A stretch of 64,000 bases of DNA from Rhodopseudomonas palustris (GTDB lineage Bacteria > Pseudomonadota > Alphaproteobacteria > Rhizobiales > Xanthobacteraceae): assembly GCF_003031265.1 (NCBI RefSeq), contig NZ_CP019966.1, positions 1,302,001 to 1,366,000 on the forward strand. Reading direction: 5' to 3'. Positions 18,702 to 27,494 of this stretch are shown here, piece after piece (the stretch's first letter is position 1; each line of letters starts with the position of its first letter). The notes under the pieces were generated by a model. It saw only the letters and a list, made by a program, of their open reading frames with translations, had not been told where the DNA came from and did no database searches. A program made the position numbers and the translations under genes.

Positions 18702-19648
18702 GCGGAATTCCGGCCAGCGGCGCGGCCGGGCGGGTCGCCGACTCCACGGGCAATTGGGTCGACAACCATGCGCCGCTGTGGACGCGGCCTTATCTGAGGC
18801 TGGCGCGGTTCGATCGTCCGATCGGCTCCTGGCTGCTGCTGATGCCGTGCCTGTGGTCGGCGGCGCTGGCCGCCGGCATGGCCCACGACCTCAGCCGCCT
18901 GCCGCTGTTCTGCGCGTTGTTCTTCATCGGCTCGTTCGTGATGCGAGGCGCCGGCTGCACCTGGAACGACATCACCGACCGCGATCTCGACGACAAGGTC
19001 GAGCGCACCCGGTCGCGGCCGATCCCGGCCGGGCAGGTCACCGCCAAGCAGGCCGCCGTGTTCATGGTGCTGCTGTGCCTGATCGGCCTCGTCGTGCTGC
19101 TGCAGTTCAACAGTTTCGCGATTCTCACCGGCATCGCGTCGCTGATCATCGTGGCGGCCTATCCGTTCATGAAGCGGATCACCTACTGGCCGCAATTCGT
19201 GCTCGGCCTCGCGTTCTCATGGGGCGCGCTGATGGGCTTTGCCGGCACGTTCGAGCGGCTCGATCTGGTCGCGTTCGCGCTGTACGCCGGCTCGATCTCT
19301 TGGGTGATCGGCTACGACACGATCTATGCGCATCAGGATGCCGAAGACGATCTGATGGTTGGTATCAAGTCGACCGCGCTGCTGTTCGGTGAGAACACCA
19401 AGCTGGCGCTGGTGCTGCTGTTCGGTCTGGCGGTGAGCCTGATCGGCGTGGCGCTGAAGCTCGCCGATGCCGGCTGGTTCGCCTGGATCGGCCTTGCCGC
19501 GTTCGCGGCGCATCTGGTGCAGCAGATCGTGCGGGTCGATATTCACGACAGCCCGCTGTGCCTGAAGCTGTTCAAGTCGAACCGCGACGCCGGCCTGCTG
19601 CTGTTCGGCGGCCTGGTGGCCGACGCCGTCTCGCGCACGATGGCGTGA
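18698..19648 (+). CDS. ubiA: 4-hydroxybenzoate polyprenyltransferase
   Basis: A 316-residue inner-membrane enzyme that attaches the polyprenyl tail to 4-hydroxybenzoate in ubiquinone synthesis. Both Asp-rich Mg/diphosphate sites are present: NDITDRDLDDKVERTRSRP (about residues 90-108) and DAEDDLMVGIKSTALLFG (about 214-231). About eight or nine hydrophobic segments. The ATGA overlap with the preceding secreted-protein gene implies one transcript. A short GC stem-loop follows the stop (19650-19665). Confidence 0.95.
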   Translation: MSGIPASGAAGRVADSTGNWVDNHAPLWTRPYLRLARFDRPIGSWLLLMPCLWSAALAAGMAHDLSRLPLFCALFFIGSFVMRGAGCTWNDITDRDLDDKVERTRSRPIPAGQVTAKQAAVFMVLLCLIGLVVLLQFNSFAILTGIASLIIVAAYPFMKRITYWPQFVLGLAFSWGALMGFAGTFERLDLVAFALYAGSISWVIGYDTIYAHQDAEDDLMVGIKSTALLFGENTKLALVLLFGLAVSLIGVALKLADAGWFAWIGLAAFAAHLVQQIVRVDIHDSPLCLKLFKSNRDAGLLLFGGLVADAVSRTMA

Positions 19649-19649
19649 G

Positions 19650-19665
19650 GCCGGGCAAGCCCGGC
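19650..19665 (+). terminator. Possible short stem-loop after ubiA
   Basis: GCCGGGC and GCCCGGC separated by AA; after opening one pair it forms a six-pair stem with a 4-nt loop. No clear T run follows, so termination strength is doubtful. Confidence 0.3.
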
Positions 19666-19684
19666 GCTCTCATCCGATTTCTGA

Positions 19685-20209
19685 TTAGTTGCGCGCGATG
19701 ATCTCGCGTTCGCCGCCGAAGCACTTCGGCGCGTCGAGCAGGCGGCCGACCCGTCGGCGCATCAGGAAGCGCGGACGACGCTTGCTGATCACGTGATGAC
19801 GGCGGCGGCGCTGCGCGGGTTCGCGCTGCTTGTCTTCGGGCAGCTGCGGCAGTCCGAAGATTTCACTCCAGAGCGCCCACATGCGTTCGATCTCCTCGGG
19901 ATCGTCGCTGATCCCGAGCGGGATCGACAGCGACGGATCGCGGTGCACCAGCATGAGCATGCGGCCGTCATCGAGACCTCGGCAGCCGATGCCGCGGAAG
20001 TCGCTGACGCTGACGTTCACCGCCATTCTCATGCCGGCGACGGCGCGGCGTAGCACCACCCGCTCGCGGTGTAGTTCGATTTGCCGGATGCCACCGTCGG
20101 CCCGCACATCGTGCGCGTCGAAGCGGATCGGCAGTGAGAGAGGGTCGAGCCGCAAGTCGCGGCTCGACCCGGCGAGGTTAGCCCCGCCTGTTGCTGTTTG
20201 ACGCCTCAC
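19685..20209 (-). CDS. DUF6101-like conserved protein
   Basis: A 174-residue soluble protein. The first 110 residues look like a compact PilZ-like or beta-rich domain (LPIRFDAHDVRADGGIRQIELHRERVVLRRAV, GIGCRGLDDGRMLMLVHRDPSLSIPL), followed by a helical WALWSEIFGL and a very basic tail with RRRRHHVISKRRPRFLMRRR. The basic tail suggests nucleic-acid or membrane-surface contact. The family name is from general resemblance and no function is known. It converges with ubiA. Confidence 0.65.
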   Translation of the reverse strand: MRRQTATGGANLAGSSRDLRLDPLSLPIRFDAHDVRADGGIRQIELHRERVVLRRAVAGMRMAVNVSVSDFRGIGCRGLDDGRMLMLVHRDPSLSIPLGISDDPEEIERMWALWSEIFGLPQLPEDKQREPAQRRRRHHVISKRRPRFLMRRRVGRLLDAPKCFGGEREIIARN

Positions 20210-20507
20210 GGCTTTGATCTCCCCGCCGGAATTATGTTCCCGGTCGATGGGTGAGAGCTTGCCAGAGCCCGGTCCGAATTCGCTTAATAAGGCTGGTTAA
20301 TCGAAACTGACCCCGGCTGCTTCGCCGCTCATGATTGACAGAACCTTGGCCAGCATGATTGACGCAATCTTGCACCGGCGCCGGCAATGAATTGTTCCGG
20401 CTGGGAGCAAAGTGCTTGAAGTCCGCGCCGAACAGGCACATCTGTGATGTACACAGCGCGCCTCCGCTGCTCCCGCGTCGTTACTTCCAGCCTTAGGAAT
20501 TGTATTT
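20210..20507. other. Intergenic region upstream of pmbA with tandem direct repeat
   Basis: 298 nt between divergent genes. It holds two direct repeats of 18 nt, ATGATTGACAGAACCTTG (20331-20348) and ATGATTGACGCAATCTTG (20355-20372), 15 of 18 identical at a 24-nt period, which could be paired binding sites. No RNA gene seen. Confidence 0.45.
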
Positions 20508-21905
20508 GTGAACTCTTCACCAAGCGCACGTTCGTCGGCTTCCTCCTCTGTGGATTCCGCTTTGTTCGATCAGTCGGCGCTGAGCGATTTGGCACAACGG
20601 CTGGTCGAGGCGGCGCGTCACGCCGGCGCCGATCAGGCCGATGCGGTGGCGGTCCGCGGGGTGTCACACGGCGTCGAAGTGCGCGACGGGCGTATGCAAG
20701 AATCCGAGCGTTCGGAAGGTGACGATGTCGGCCTGCGGGTGATCGTCGGTCGCCGTCAGGCGGTGGTCTCGACCAACGACATCAGCGGGGACGCGGTCAC
20801 CAAGCTGGCCGAGCGCGCGGTGGCGATGGCCCGCGTCGCGCCGGACGACAAATATGTCGGCCTCGCCGATCCGGATCTGCTGGCGCGCGATTTTCCCGAG
20901 CTCGATTTGCTCGATCCGAACACGCCCTCGACCGCCGAACTGGAGCAGCGCGCCTGCGCCGCGGAGGCCGCAGGACTCGCAGTTCCCGGCATCACCAAAT
21001 CGGGCGGTGCCTCGGCGTCGTCGGGGATCGGCGGCATGGTGCTGGTGACGTCGACCGGTTTCCAAGGCTCGTTCCTGCGCTCCAGCCACAGCATCTCGAT
21101 GACCGCGATCGCGGGCGAGGGCACCGGGATGGAGCGCGACTATGAATATACGACCGCGCCGCATGCCGCCGACCTGATGTCGCCTGAGGAGGTCGGGCGC
21201 GTCGCCGGTGAGCGCACCGCTGCGCGGGTCGGGCCGCGCAAGGTCGAGACCTGCAAGGTGCCGGTGGTGTTCGATCCGCGCGTCGCCGGCTCGCTGGTCG
21301 GCCATCTGGTCGGTGCCGCGAATGGCGCATCGATCGCGCGCAAGACCTCATTTCTGAAGGATCGTCTCGGCCAGAAGCTGTTCAAGGACGGCATCCGCAT
21401 CGTCGATGATCCGCTGCGCAAGCGCGGTCTGCGCTCGCAGGCGTTCGACGCCGAAGGCGTTGCGGTCAAGCCGCTGTCGATCGTCGACGACGGCGTGCTG
21501 ACGTCATGGCTTTTGGATTGCGCCACCGCGCGCGAGCTCGGCCTCACCACCACCGGCCACGCGCATCGCGGCGTATCGTCGTCGCCGTCGCCGGGGCCGT
21601 ACAATCTGCATCTCGAAGCCGGGCCGCTCAGCCCGGCCGAACTGATCGGCGACATCAAGCAAGGCTTCTACGTCACCGATCTGATCGGCTCCGGCGTCAA
21701 CGGTGTCACCGGCGACTACAGCCGTGGCGCCGCCGGGTTCTGGATCGAAAACGGCCAGCGCACCTACGCGGTCAGCGAAGTCACCATCGCCGGGCACCTG
21801 ATCGACATGTACAAGACGTTGACGCCGGCCAGCGACCTGACCTTCCGCTACGGCGTCAACGCGCCGACGCTGCGGATCGAGGGGCTGACGATTGCCGGAC
21901 GCTAA
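20508..21905 (+). CDS. pmbA: Metallopeptidase PmbA/TldE family
   Basis: A 465-residue member of the TldD/TldE (PmbA) family, which in other bacteria forms a TldD-TldE protease that degrades unfolded peptides and matures peptide antibiotics; the E-type partner usually lacks the HExxxH zinc motif, and I see none here. Family features are DGRMQESERSEGDDVGLRVIVGRRQA near residues 60-88, VFDPRVAGSLVGHL near 255 and the C-terminal GDYSRGAAGFWIENG and VSEVTIAGHL blocks. The start is GTG at 20508 behind TTAGGA. A partner tldD is not in the window. It overlaps cysQ by 14 nt. Confidence 0.9.
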   Translation: MNSSPSARSSASSSVDSALFDQSALSDLAQRLVEAARHAGADQADAVAVRGVSHGVEVRDGRMQESERSEGDDVGLRVIVGRRQAVVSTNDISGDAVTKLAERAVAMARVAPDDKYVGLADPDLLARDFPELDLLDPNTPSTAELEQRACAAEAAGLAVPGITKSGGASASSGIGGMVLVTSTGFQGSFLRSSHSISMTAIAGEGTGMERDYEYTTAPHAADLMSPEEVGRVAGERTAARVGPRKVETCKVPVVFDPRVAGSLVGHLVGAANGASIARKTSFLKDRLGQKLFKDGIRIVDDPLRKRGLRSQAFDAEGVAVKPLSIVDDGVLTSWLLDCATARELGLTTTGHAHRGVSSSPSPGPYNLHLEAGPLSPAELIGDIKQGFYVTDLIGSGVNGVTGDYSRGAAGFWIENGQRTYAVSEVTIAGHLIDMYKTLTPASDLTFRYGVNAPTLRIEGLTIAGR

Positions 21906-22707
21906 TCCAGAAACGCGACACATCGAAACATCTGAGAGCGACGCAGCGCTGCTCGCCGACACCGTGCGCGAGGCCGGCGCTCTGGCGCTGTCGATGTTCC
22001 GCACCGAGCTGCGGACCTGGACCAAGGGCGCGTCCTCGCCGGTGTCGGAAGCCGATATCGCCGTCGATGAGCTGATTCGACAGCGGCTGCAGGACGCCAC
22101 GCCGCATTACGGCTGGTTGTCGGAGGAAAGCGCCGACGATCTCACACGGCTCGACAAGGATTGGGTGTGGATCGTCGATCCGATCGACGGCACCCGCGCC
22201 TATCTGGCCGGCCGGGAGGATTGGTGCGTTTCGGTTGCGCTGATCGCGAACGCCAACCCGATGCTGGCCGCGGTGTTCGCGCCGGTATCTGGTGAGTTCT
22301 TCTTTGCCACGCGTGGCGCGGGTGCGTCGCTCAACGGCGCGTCGCTGCACGCCAGCGTCGGCACCACGCTGGAAGGCGCCAAGGTCGCCGGCCCGAAACC
22401 GCTGATCGAACGGCTGGCCTTGCCGTCGACCGCGCACATCCTGCCGCGGATCGGCTCGCTGGCGCTGCGGCTGTGCCGCGTTGCTGATCGTCAGGTCGAC
22501 GTTGCATTCGCCGGAGGGCAGAGCCGCGATTGGGACCTTGCCGCGGCCGATTTGATCGTGCACGAAGCGGATGGTACAATGACAACTCTCGCGGGCGAGA
22601 CCATCGTCTACAACCGTCCCGAGGTCACACATGGCGTGCTGGTGGCTGCGGGGCGCGAACGTCATGCTCACATCGTCGAGCATTTTCGCGTTTCTCCGCG
22701 AGGCTGA
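21892..22707 (+). CDS. cysQ: 3'(2'),5'-bisphosphate nucleotidase CysQ / inositol monophosphatase family
   Basis: A 271-residue Mg-dependent phosphatase. Metal-site motifs are present in order: SEESAD (the Glu motif), WIVDPIDGTRAYLAG (about residues 91-105) and QSRDWDLAAADLI near 205. CysQ removes 3'-phosphoadenosine 5'-phosphate left by sulfate assimilation. The inositol monophosphatase activity cannot be excluded. The start is TTG at 21892, behind GAGGGG, inside the end of pmbA (14-nt overlap), so the two are coupled. Confidence 0.88.
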   Translation: MPDANPETRHIETSESDAALLADTVREAGALALSMFRTELRTWTKGASSPVSEADIAVDELIRQRLQDATPHYGWLSEESADDLTRLDKDWVWIVDPIDGTRAYLAGREDWCVSVALIANANPMLAAVFAPVSGEFFFATRGAGASLNGASLHASVGTTLEGAKVAGPKPLIERLALPSTAHILPRIGSLALRLCRVADRQVDVAFAGGQSRDWDLAAADLIVHEADGTMTTLAGETIVYNRPEVTHGVLVAAGRERHAHIVEHFRVSPRG

Positions 22708-22744
22708 GCGCGCGCATGCCTGTTCGCCGCAATGAGGAAGTTTG

Positions 22745-22993
22745 ATGTCGGACAATGCGCAGCAATTGCTCCACCTCGTAATCGGGGGAGAATTGACGGA
22801 CCTCGAGAACGTGACGTTTCGCGATCTCGACAAGGTCGACGTCGTCGGGGTGTACCCGAACTACGCAACGGCCTATGCGGCATGGAAGGCCCGGGCGCAT
22901 CAGACGGTCGATAATGCGCACATGCGGTACTTCATCGTTCATCTGCATCGCTTGCTCGATCCAGAAAAAGAAGCCCGGTCCGCGCAGCACTGA
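22745..22993 (+). CDS. DUF4170 small protein
   Basis: An 82-residue soluble protein, ATG at 22745 behind GAGGAAG. It has HLVIGGELTDLENVTFRDLDKVDVVGVYPNYATAYAAWKA, typical of DUF4170, and a helical C-terminus ending in the basic FIVHLHRLLDPEKEARS. In Rhizobiales this gene is regularly found between cysQ-like and Kdo transferase genes, as here, hinting at an envelope-related role, but nothing is established. Confidence 0.85.
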   Translation: MSDNAQQLLHLVIGGELTDLENVTFRDLDKVDVVGVYPNYATAYAAWKARAHQTVDNAHMRYFIVHLHRLLDPEKEARSAQH

Positions 22994-23062
22994 TCGCGCG
23001 GGACTGACGATGCTGCTCGGCGATGATGCGCGTCACCTTCGCGGTGACAGACGGGGCCGTTG

Positions 23063-24367
23063 ATGGTTGATCCGGTGCCGATGACGCTCCGCGTCTATCG
23101 CAAGCTGACCGCTGCCGCGGCGCCGCTGGCGTCGCTGTGGATCGGCCGGCGGCTGAAGCAGGGCAAGGAAGATCCGTCGCGAGTCGGTGAACGTCGCGGT
23201 CTCAGCAATGATGCACGGCCGCGCGGGCCGGTGGTGTGGATCCACGGCGCCAGCGTCGGCGAGGTGTTGGCTGCGGCCGGACTGATCGAACGGCTGCGCG
23301 CGCTCAACCTGCGCATCCTGCTCACCTCGGGCACGCTGACGTCGGCCCAGGTGGTGGCCAGCCGGTTTCCGCCGGACATCATCCACCAGTTCATTCCTTA
23401 CGACGCGCCGCGCTTCGTGGACCGCTTCCTCGATCACTGGCGTCCGAGTCTGGCACTGTTCATCGAATCCGATCTGTGGCCGAACCTGATCCTCGCTGCC
23501 TCGGCGCGGCGGGTGCCGATGGTGCTGATCAACGGCCGGATGTCGCAGCGCTCGTTCCCGCGCTGGCAGCGTGCGTCAGCAACCATCGGCGCGCTGCTCG
23601 GCCGTTTCGATATTTGTCTGGCGCAGTCGCGGGTCGATGCCGAACGTTTCAGTGCGCTCGGCAGCCCGAGCGTGATCACCACCGGCAACCTGAAGATGGA
23701 TGTGGCGCCGCCGCCGGCCGATCCGGGCCGGCTGGAGCGGTTGCTCGCGGTCACCCGCGGCCGTCCGGTGATCGTCGCCGCCTCGACCCACCCGGGCGAG
23801 GAAGAATTGCTGGTGGAAGCGCATCGCCGGCTGTCGGCGAGTTTCCCGACGCTGCTGACCGTGATCGTGCCGCGGCATCCGCATCGCGGCGATCAGGTCG
23901 CCGGCCTGGTCGAGGCCGCAGGGCTGCCGGTGGCGCTGCGCTCGCGCGAGCAGCAGCCGATGGCCGCGACCGCGATCTACGTCGCCGACACTATGGGCGA
24001 ACTCGGGCTGTTCTATCGGCTGGCGCCGATCGTGTTCATGGGCGGCTCGCTGATCGAGCATGGCGGCCAGAATCCGATCGAGGCGGTCAAGCTCGGCGCC
24101 GCGATCGTACACGGCCCGCACGTCTCCAATTTCACCGAGGTCTATCGCGCGCTCGACGATGAAGGCGGCGCGTTCGCCGTGCCCGATGTCGACGCGCTGG
24201 TACTGCGGATCTCGTCGCTGCTGTCGAACCACGACGCGCGGCAGATCTCGATCACCGCGGCCACCAAGGTGGTCGATCGCCTCGGCGGCGCGCTCGACCG
24301 CACCATCGCGGCGCTTGAGCCTTATCTGCTGCAATTGCAGATCGAACAGGGCGCCGGGAATGCGTGA
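23063..24367 (+). CDS. waaA: 3-deoxy-D-manno-octulosonic acid transferase
   Basis: A 434-residue inner-membrane-bound glycosyltransferase (also called kdtA) that adds Kdo from CMP-Kdo to lipid A precursor. It has a short N-terminal hydrophobic anchor, then WIHGASVGEVLAAAGLIERL (catalytic Glu, about residues 59-78) and the sugar-nucleotide domain with VIVAASTHPGEEELL (about 234-248), VGGSLIEHGGQNPIEA-like MGGSLIEHGGQNPIEAVKLG near 325. ATG at 23063 is preferred over the TTG just before it. It overlaps lpxK by 8 nt. Confidence 0.94.
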   Translation: MVDPVPMTLRVYRKLTAAAAPLASLWIGRRLKQGKEDPSRVGERRGLSNDARPRGPVVWIHGASVGEVLAAAGLIERLRALNLRILLTSGTLTSAQVVASRFPPDIIHQFIPYDAPRFVDRFLDHWRPSLALFIESDLWPNLILAASARRVPMVLINGRMSQRSFPRWQRASATIGALLGRFDICLAQSRVDAERFSALGSPSVITTGNLKMDVAPPPADPGRLERLLAVTRGRPVIVAASTHPGEEELLVEAHRRLSASFPTLLTVIVPRHPHRGDQVAGLVEAAGLPVALRSREQQPMAATAIYVADTMGELGLFYRLAPIVFMGGSLIEHGGQNPIEAVKLGAAIVHGPHVSNFTEVYRALDDEGGAFAVPDVDALVLRISSLLSNHDARQISITAATKVVDRLGGALDRTIAALEPYLLQLQIEQGAGNA

Positions 24368-25382
24368 GCCGGGCTTCTGGCACCGGCCTCCTTCGCTGGT
24401 GTCGCGCCTGCTGCTGCCGATCGCCGCGATCTACGGCAACATCGCCGCGGCGCGGATGCAGAAGACCGGGACCACGGTCGGCGTGCCGGTGCTGTGCGTC
24501 GGCAACTATCACACGGGCGGTGCCGGCAAGACGCCGACGACGCTCGCGCTGGTGGCGCTGCTACGCGAATTCGGTGAAACCCCTGTGGTCCTCAGTCGCG
24601 GCTACGGCGGACGGCTGCACGGGCCGGTCCAGGTCGATCCGACGCGGCACAGCGCCGCCGACATCGGCGACGAACCGCTGATGATGGCAGGCCGGGTACC
24701 GGTGGTGGTGGCGCGCGACCGCAGCGACGGCGCGGCGCTGGCCTGCGCGCTCGGCGCCAGCGTGATCCTGATGGACGACGGTTTTCAGAATCCGGCGCTG
24801 ACCAAGGACGCCGCGCTGATCGTGGTCGATAGCCATCGCGGCATCGGCAATGGCAGCGTGTTTCCGGCGGGACCGCTGCGCGCGCCGCTTGCGCTGCAGA
24901 TCGCGCGCACGGACGCGCTGGTCGTAGTTGGCGACGGCACCGCCGCGGACGGCCTCGCGCAGCAGATTACGAAGAAGGGCGGCGTGGTGCTGCGAGCCCG
25001 GCTGGTGCCGGAGCCGGCGTCGGTCGAGGCGCTGCGGGGGCGGCGGGTGCTGGCGTTCGCCGGCATCGGTGATCCGGGGCGGTTCGTCGCAACGCTTCAG
25101 GCCAGCGGCGTCGAGGTGGCCGAGCAGCGCGCGTATCCCGATCACCACCCATTTAAGGCCGAGGAACTGGCCGAACTCGCCGCTATCGCCAAGCGCGATG
25201 GGCTGACCTTGGTCACCACCGAAAAAGATCTGGCGCGGATCGGCGGCGCGCAGCAGGCGCTCGGCGTGGAGATCGTGCCCTTTGCCGTGACGCTGGCGTT
25301 CGGCGACGAGTCGAAGCTGCGGCTGTTCCTGCTCGACCGGCTCAACGGTGCGCGCGCCGAGAGGCTCGCCGGGCGGCGCTAA
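24360..25382 (+). CDS. lpxK: Tetraacyldisaccharide 4'-kinase
   Basis: A 340-residue membrane-associated kinase that phosphorylates the 4' position of the lipid A disaccharide. It begins MREPGFWHRP, with a hydrophobic anchor near 12-30 and the P-loop VGNYHTGGAGKTPTTLAL (about 50-67). Further signatures are VLSRGYGG, GDEPLMMA, DDGFQN and VTTEKDLARI. Its ATG lies inside the last codons of waaA, giving a coupled lipid A-Kdo pair. Confidence 0.95.
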   Translation: MREPGFWHRPPSLVSRLLLPIAAIYGNIAAARMQKTGTTVGVPVLCVGNYHTGGAGKTPTTLALVALLREFGETPVVLSRGYGGRLHGPVQVDPTRHSAADIGDEPLMMAGRVPVVVARDRSDGAALACALGASVILMDDGFQNPALTKDAALIVVDSHRGIGNGSVFPAGPLRAPLALQIARTDALVVVGDGTAADGLAQQITKKGGVVLRARLVPEPASVEALRGRRVLAFAGIGDPGRFVATLQASGVEVAEQRAYPDHHPFKAEELAELAAIAKRDGLTLVTTEKDLARIGGAQQALGVEIVPFAVTLAFGDESKLRLFLLDRLNGARAERLAGRR

Positions 25383-25391
25383 ATCGCGGCC

Positions 25392-25619
25392 TCAACCCTT
25401 GGGCTGAAACGCGTCCGGATAATGCCGCTTCAGCACGGCTTCGGCCGTGGCGTAGGGCTCCTTCAGATCGACGCTCCAATATTTCAGCTCGTCGAGCGGG
25501 ATCTGCACCCCGGTGACGGCGCAGCGCACATAGGTGCCGGGCGAGATCACGCGGAAGTCGCCATCGAGATACTGCACCTGGGCTTCGCCAGAACCCGAGA
25601 AGCCAAATTTGTTCAGCAC
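25392..25619 (-). CDS. DUF2093 small protein
   Basis: A 75-residue protein with the DUF2093 pattern: a beta-rich DGDFRVISPGTYVRCAVTG, then IPLDELKYWSVDLKEPYA and a helical end AVLKRHYPDAFQPKG. It has no signal or membrane segment. The function of the family is unknown. It converges on lpxK with 9 nt between stop codons. Confidence 0.9.
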   Translation of the reverse strand: MLNKFGFSGSGEAQVQYLDGDFRVISPGTYVRCAVTGVQIPLDELKYWSVDLKEPYATAEAVLKRHYPDAFQPKG

Positions 25620-25763
25620 GGCTGATCTCCTGGAAAACCGCAGGTTGCGGAACGCGGCAACGCTGCGGGTCGATACACCTGACAGATAGAACGGAAGCGC
25701 CGCATTGCAAACCGCCGTCCTGTCATGGCGGCGTCGTTTTCCCCGCGGCCAGCGGTTGTCCGG

Positions 25764-27407
25764 CTAGAACAGCGACCCCTGGCCCGCCGGGCTTGCCGGC
25801 CGCTTGGCCGGTTTGGCCGGCGTTGCCGCCGGCTTGGTGGCCTCGGCCGACGATCCGCTGTCGCCGTCGGCGGTGACGGCGACCCGGCCGTCGGCGAATT
25901 CGACGCTGAGTCGGGCGCCCGCGGCGACCGATGCAGCGGCGTGCACCGAGCGACCGTCGGCATCCCGCACCAGCGCGAACCCGCGCGCCAGGACTCCGCG
26001 GTAGGATAGTGCGGTGAGTAGCTTGCCGGTGGCGTCGACCCGCGCCTGCCGGCGTTCCAGCAGGGTGATCAACGCCCGCCGGGCCCGCTCGGCGAGGCGA
26101 TCCAGCCGCTCCTGCTCGCGGGCGATCCGCATCCGCTGCGCCTGCTGATTGGCGAGCTTCGAGGCCTGCAGCCGCACCGCCAGCCCCTCGAACCGCTCCC
26201 GGCGGTGCCGCAGCGTGGCGCGGGCACAGCGCTGCAATTGCGTGCCGGCGCTGTCGAGCCGGTGGGCGCTGTGCGCCACCTGCGCTCGCAGCACCTTGAG
26301 GGTCATGCCGGCCGCCGCAGCGGCGAAGCGGCGGTGATGTGCATGGGTGTTGGCGCGCAGCGCGCGCGGCAGTGAGGCGGCCGCGTTGTCGAGCCGCTGC
26401 CGTGGGATCGCCAGCAGGTCGGAGGCGCCGGGCAGGGCACGTGCGGCGGCGCGCAGTTCGTTGCGGCGGAAGTCCTGGCAGCGCTGCCAGCTCGACAGCA
26501 TCCGCCGGGCCAGCCCGCCGACTTCGACGAACAGCTCGGCGCGCACCGGGACGGCCATTTCGGCCGCCGCCGTCGGGGTCGGCGCACGCTTGTCGGCGGC
26601 AAAATCGATCAGGGTGACGTCGGTCTCATGGCCGACTGCCGAGATCAGCGGGATCATGCTGTCGGCTGCGGCGCGGACCACGATCTCTTCGTTGAACGAC
26701 CACAGATCTTCCAGCGAGCCGCCGCCGCGCGCGACGATCAGCAGATCCGGCTGCGGGATCGGCCCATCCGGGCTGAGTTCGTTGAAGCCGCGGATCGCTG
26801 CCGCAATCTGCTCGGCCGAGCCTTCGCCCTGCACCCGCACCGGCCACACCAGCACGCGGCGCGGGAAACGGTCTTCCAGGCGGTGCAGGATGTCACGGAT
26901 CACCGCGCCGGTCGGCGAGGTGACGACGCCGATCACCTCCGGCAGCCACGGCAGCAGCTGCTTGCGCGCCTCGTCGAACAGGCCCTCGGCGGCGAGCTTC
27001 TTCTTGCGCTCTTCCATCAGAGCCATCAGCGCGCCGACGCCGGCGGGCTCGAGCGCCTCGATCACGATCTGATATTTCGACGAGCCGGGGTAGGTGGTCA
27101 GCTTGCCGGTGGCGATGACCTCGAGGCCTTCCTGCGGCTTGAACCGCATCCGCCCGGCCACGCCCTTCCAGATCACCGCCTCGATCTTGGCGCCCTCATC
27201 CTTCAGCGCAAAATAGCAATGTCCCGACGAATGCGGCCCGCGAAACCCGGTGATCTCGCCGCGCACCCGGACATGCCCATAGGTGTCCTCGACCGTCCGC
27301 TTCAGCGCCTGCGACAGCTCGGAAACGGTGAATTCGCCGACATTGGCGAGGGTTTGGGGAGACTGCAGTCGGGCCATGCGATTCGCGGTGTGTTGAGGAG
27401 CTGGCAA
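25764..27407 (-). CDS. xseA: Exodeoxyribonuclease VII large subunit
   Basis: The catalytic subunit of a single-strand exonuclease used in DNA repair, working with the small XseB. The 547-residue protein has an N-terminal OB-fold for DNA ([19 protein letters not shown] to GVAGRM, about residues 26-110), the nuclease domain with [37 protein letters not shown] and [27 protein letters not shown] (about 160-300), then a long Arg/Ala-rich coiled coil and a low-complexity Pro/Ala/Lys tail. It is longer than the E. coli protein mainly through that tail. The start at 27407 or ATG 27377 (MARLQSP) is possible. Confidence 0.95.
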   Translation of the reverse strand: MPAPQHTANRMARLQSPQTLANVGEFTVSELSQALKRTVEDTYGHVRVRGEITGFRGPHSSGHCYFALKDEGAKIEAVIWKGVAGRMRFKPQEGLEVIATGKLTTYPGSSKYQIVIEALEPAGVGALMALMEERKKKLAAEGLFDEARKQLLPWLPEVIGVVTSPTGAVIRDILHRLEDRFPRRVLVWPVRVQGEGSAEQIAAAIRGFNELSPDGPIPQPDLLIVARGGGSLEDLWSFNEEIVVRAAADSMIPLISAVGHETDVTLIDFAADKRAPTPTAAAEMAVPVRAELFVEVGGLARRMLSSWQRCQDFRRNELRAAARALPGASDLLAIPRQRLDNAAASLPRALRANTHAHHRRFAAAAAGMTLKVLRAQVAHSAHRLDSAGTQLQRCARATLRHRRERFEGLAVRLQASKLANQQAQRMRIAREQERLDRLAERARRALITLLERRQARVDATGKLLTALSYRGVLARGFALVRDADGRSVHAAASVAAGARLSVEFADGRVAVTADGDSGSSAEATKPAATPAKPAKRPASPAGQGSLF

Positions 27408-27494
27408 CGTAGGGAGTCTTTGCGGTTCCGGCTACCTTGCTGGGCGATACACTCTGTAATACAGAGTTCTCTATAACATGACGAGGACGCCGGT

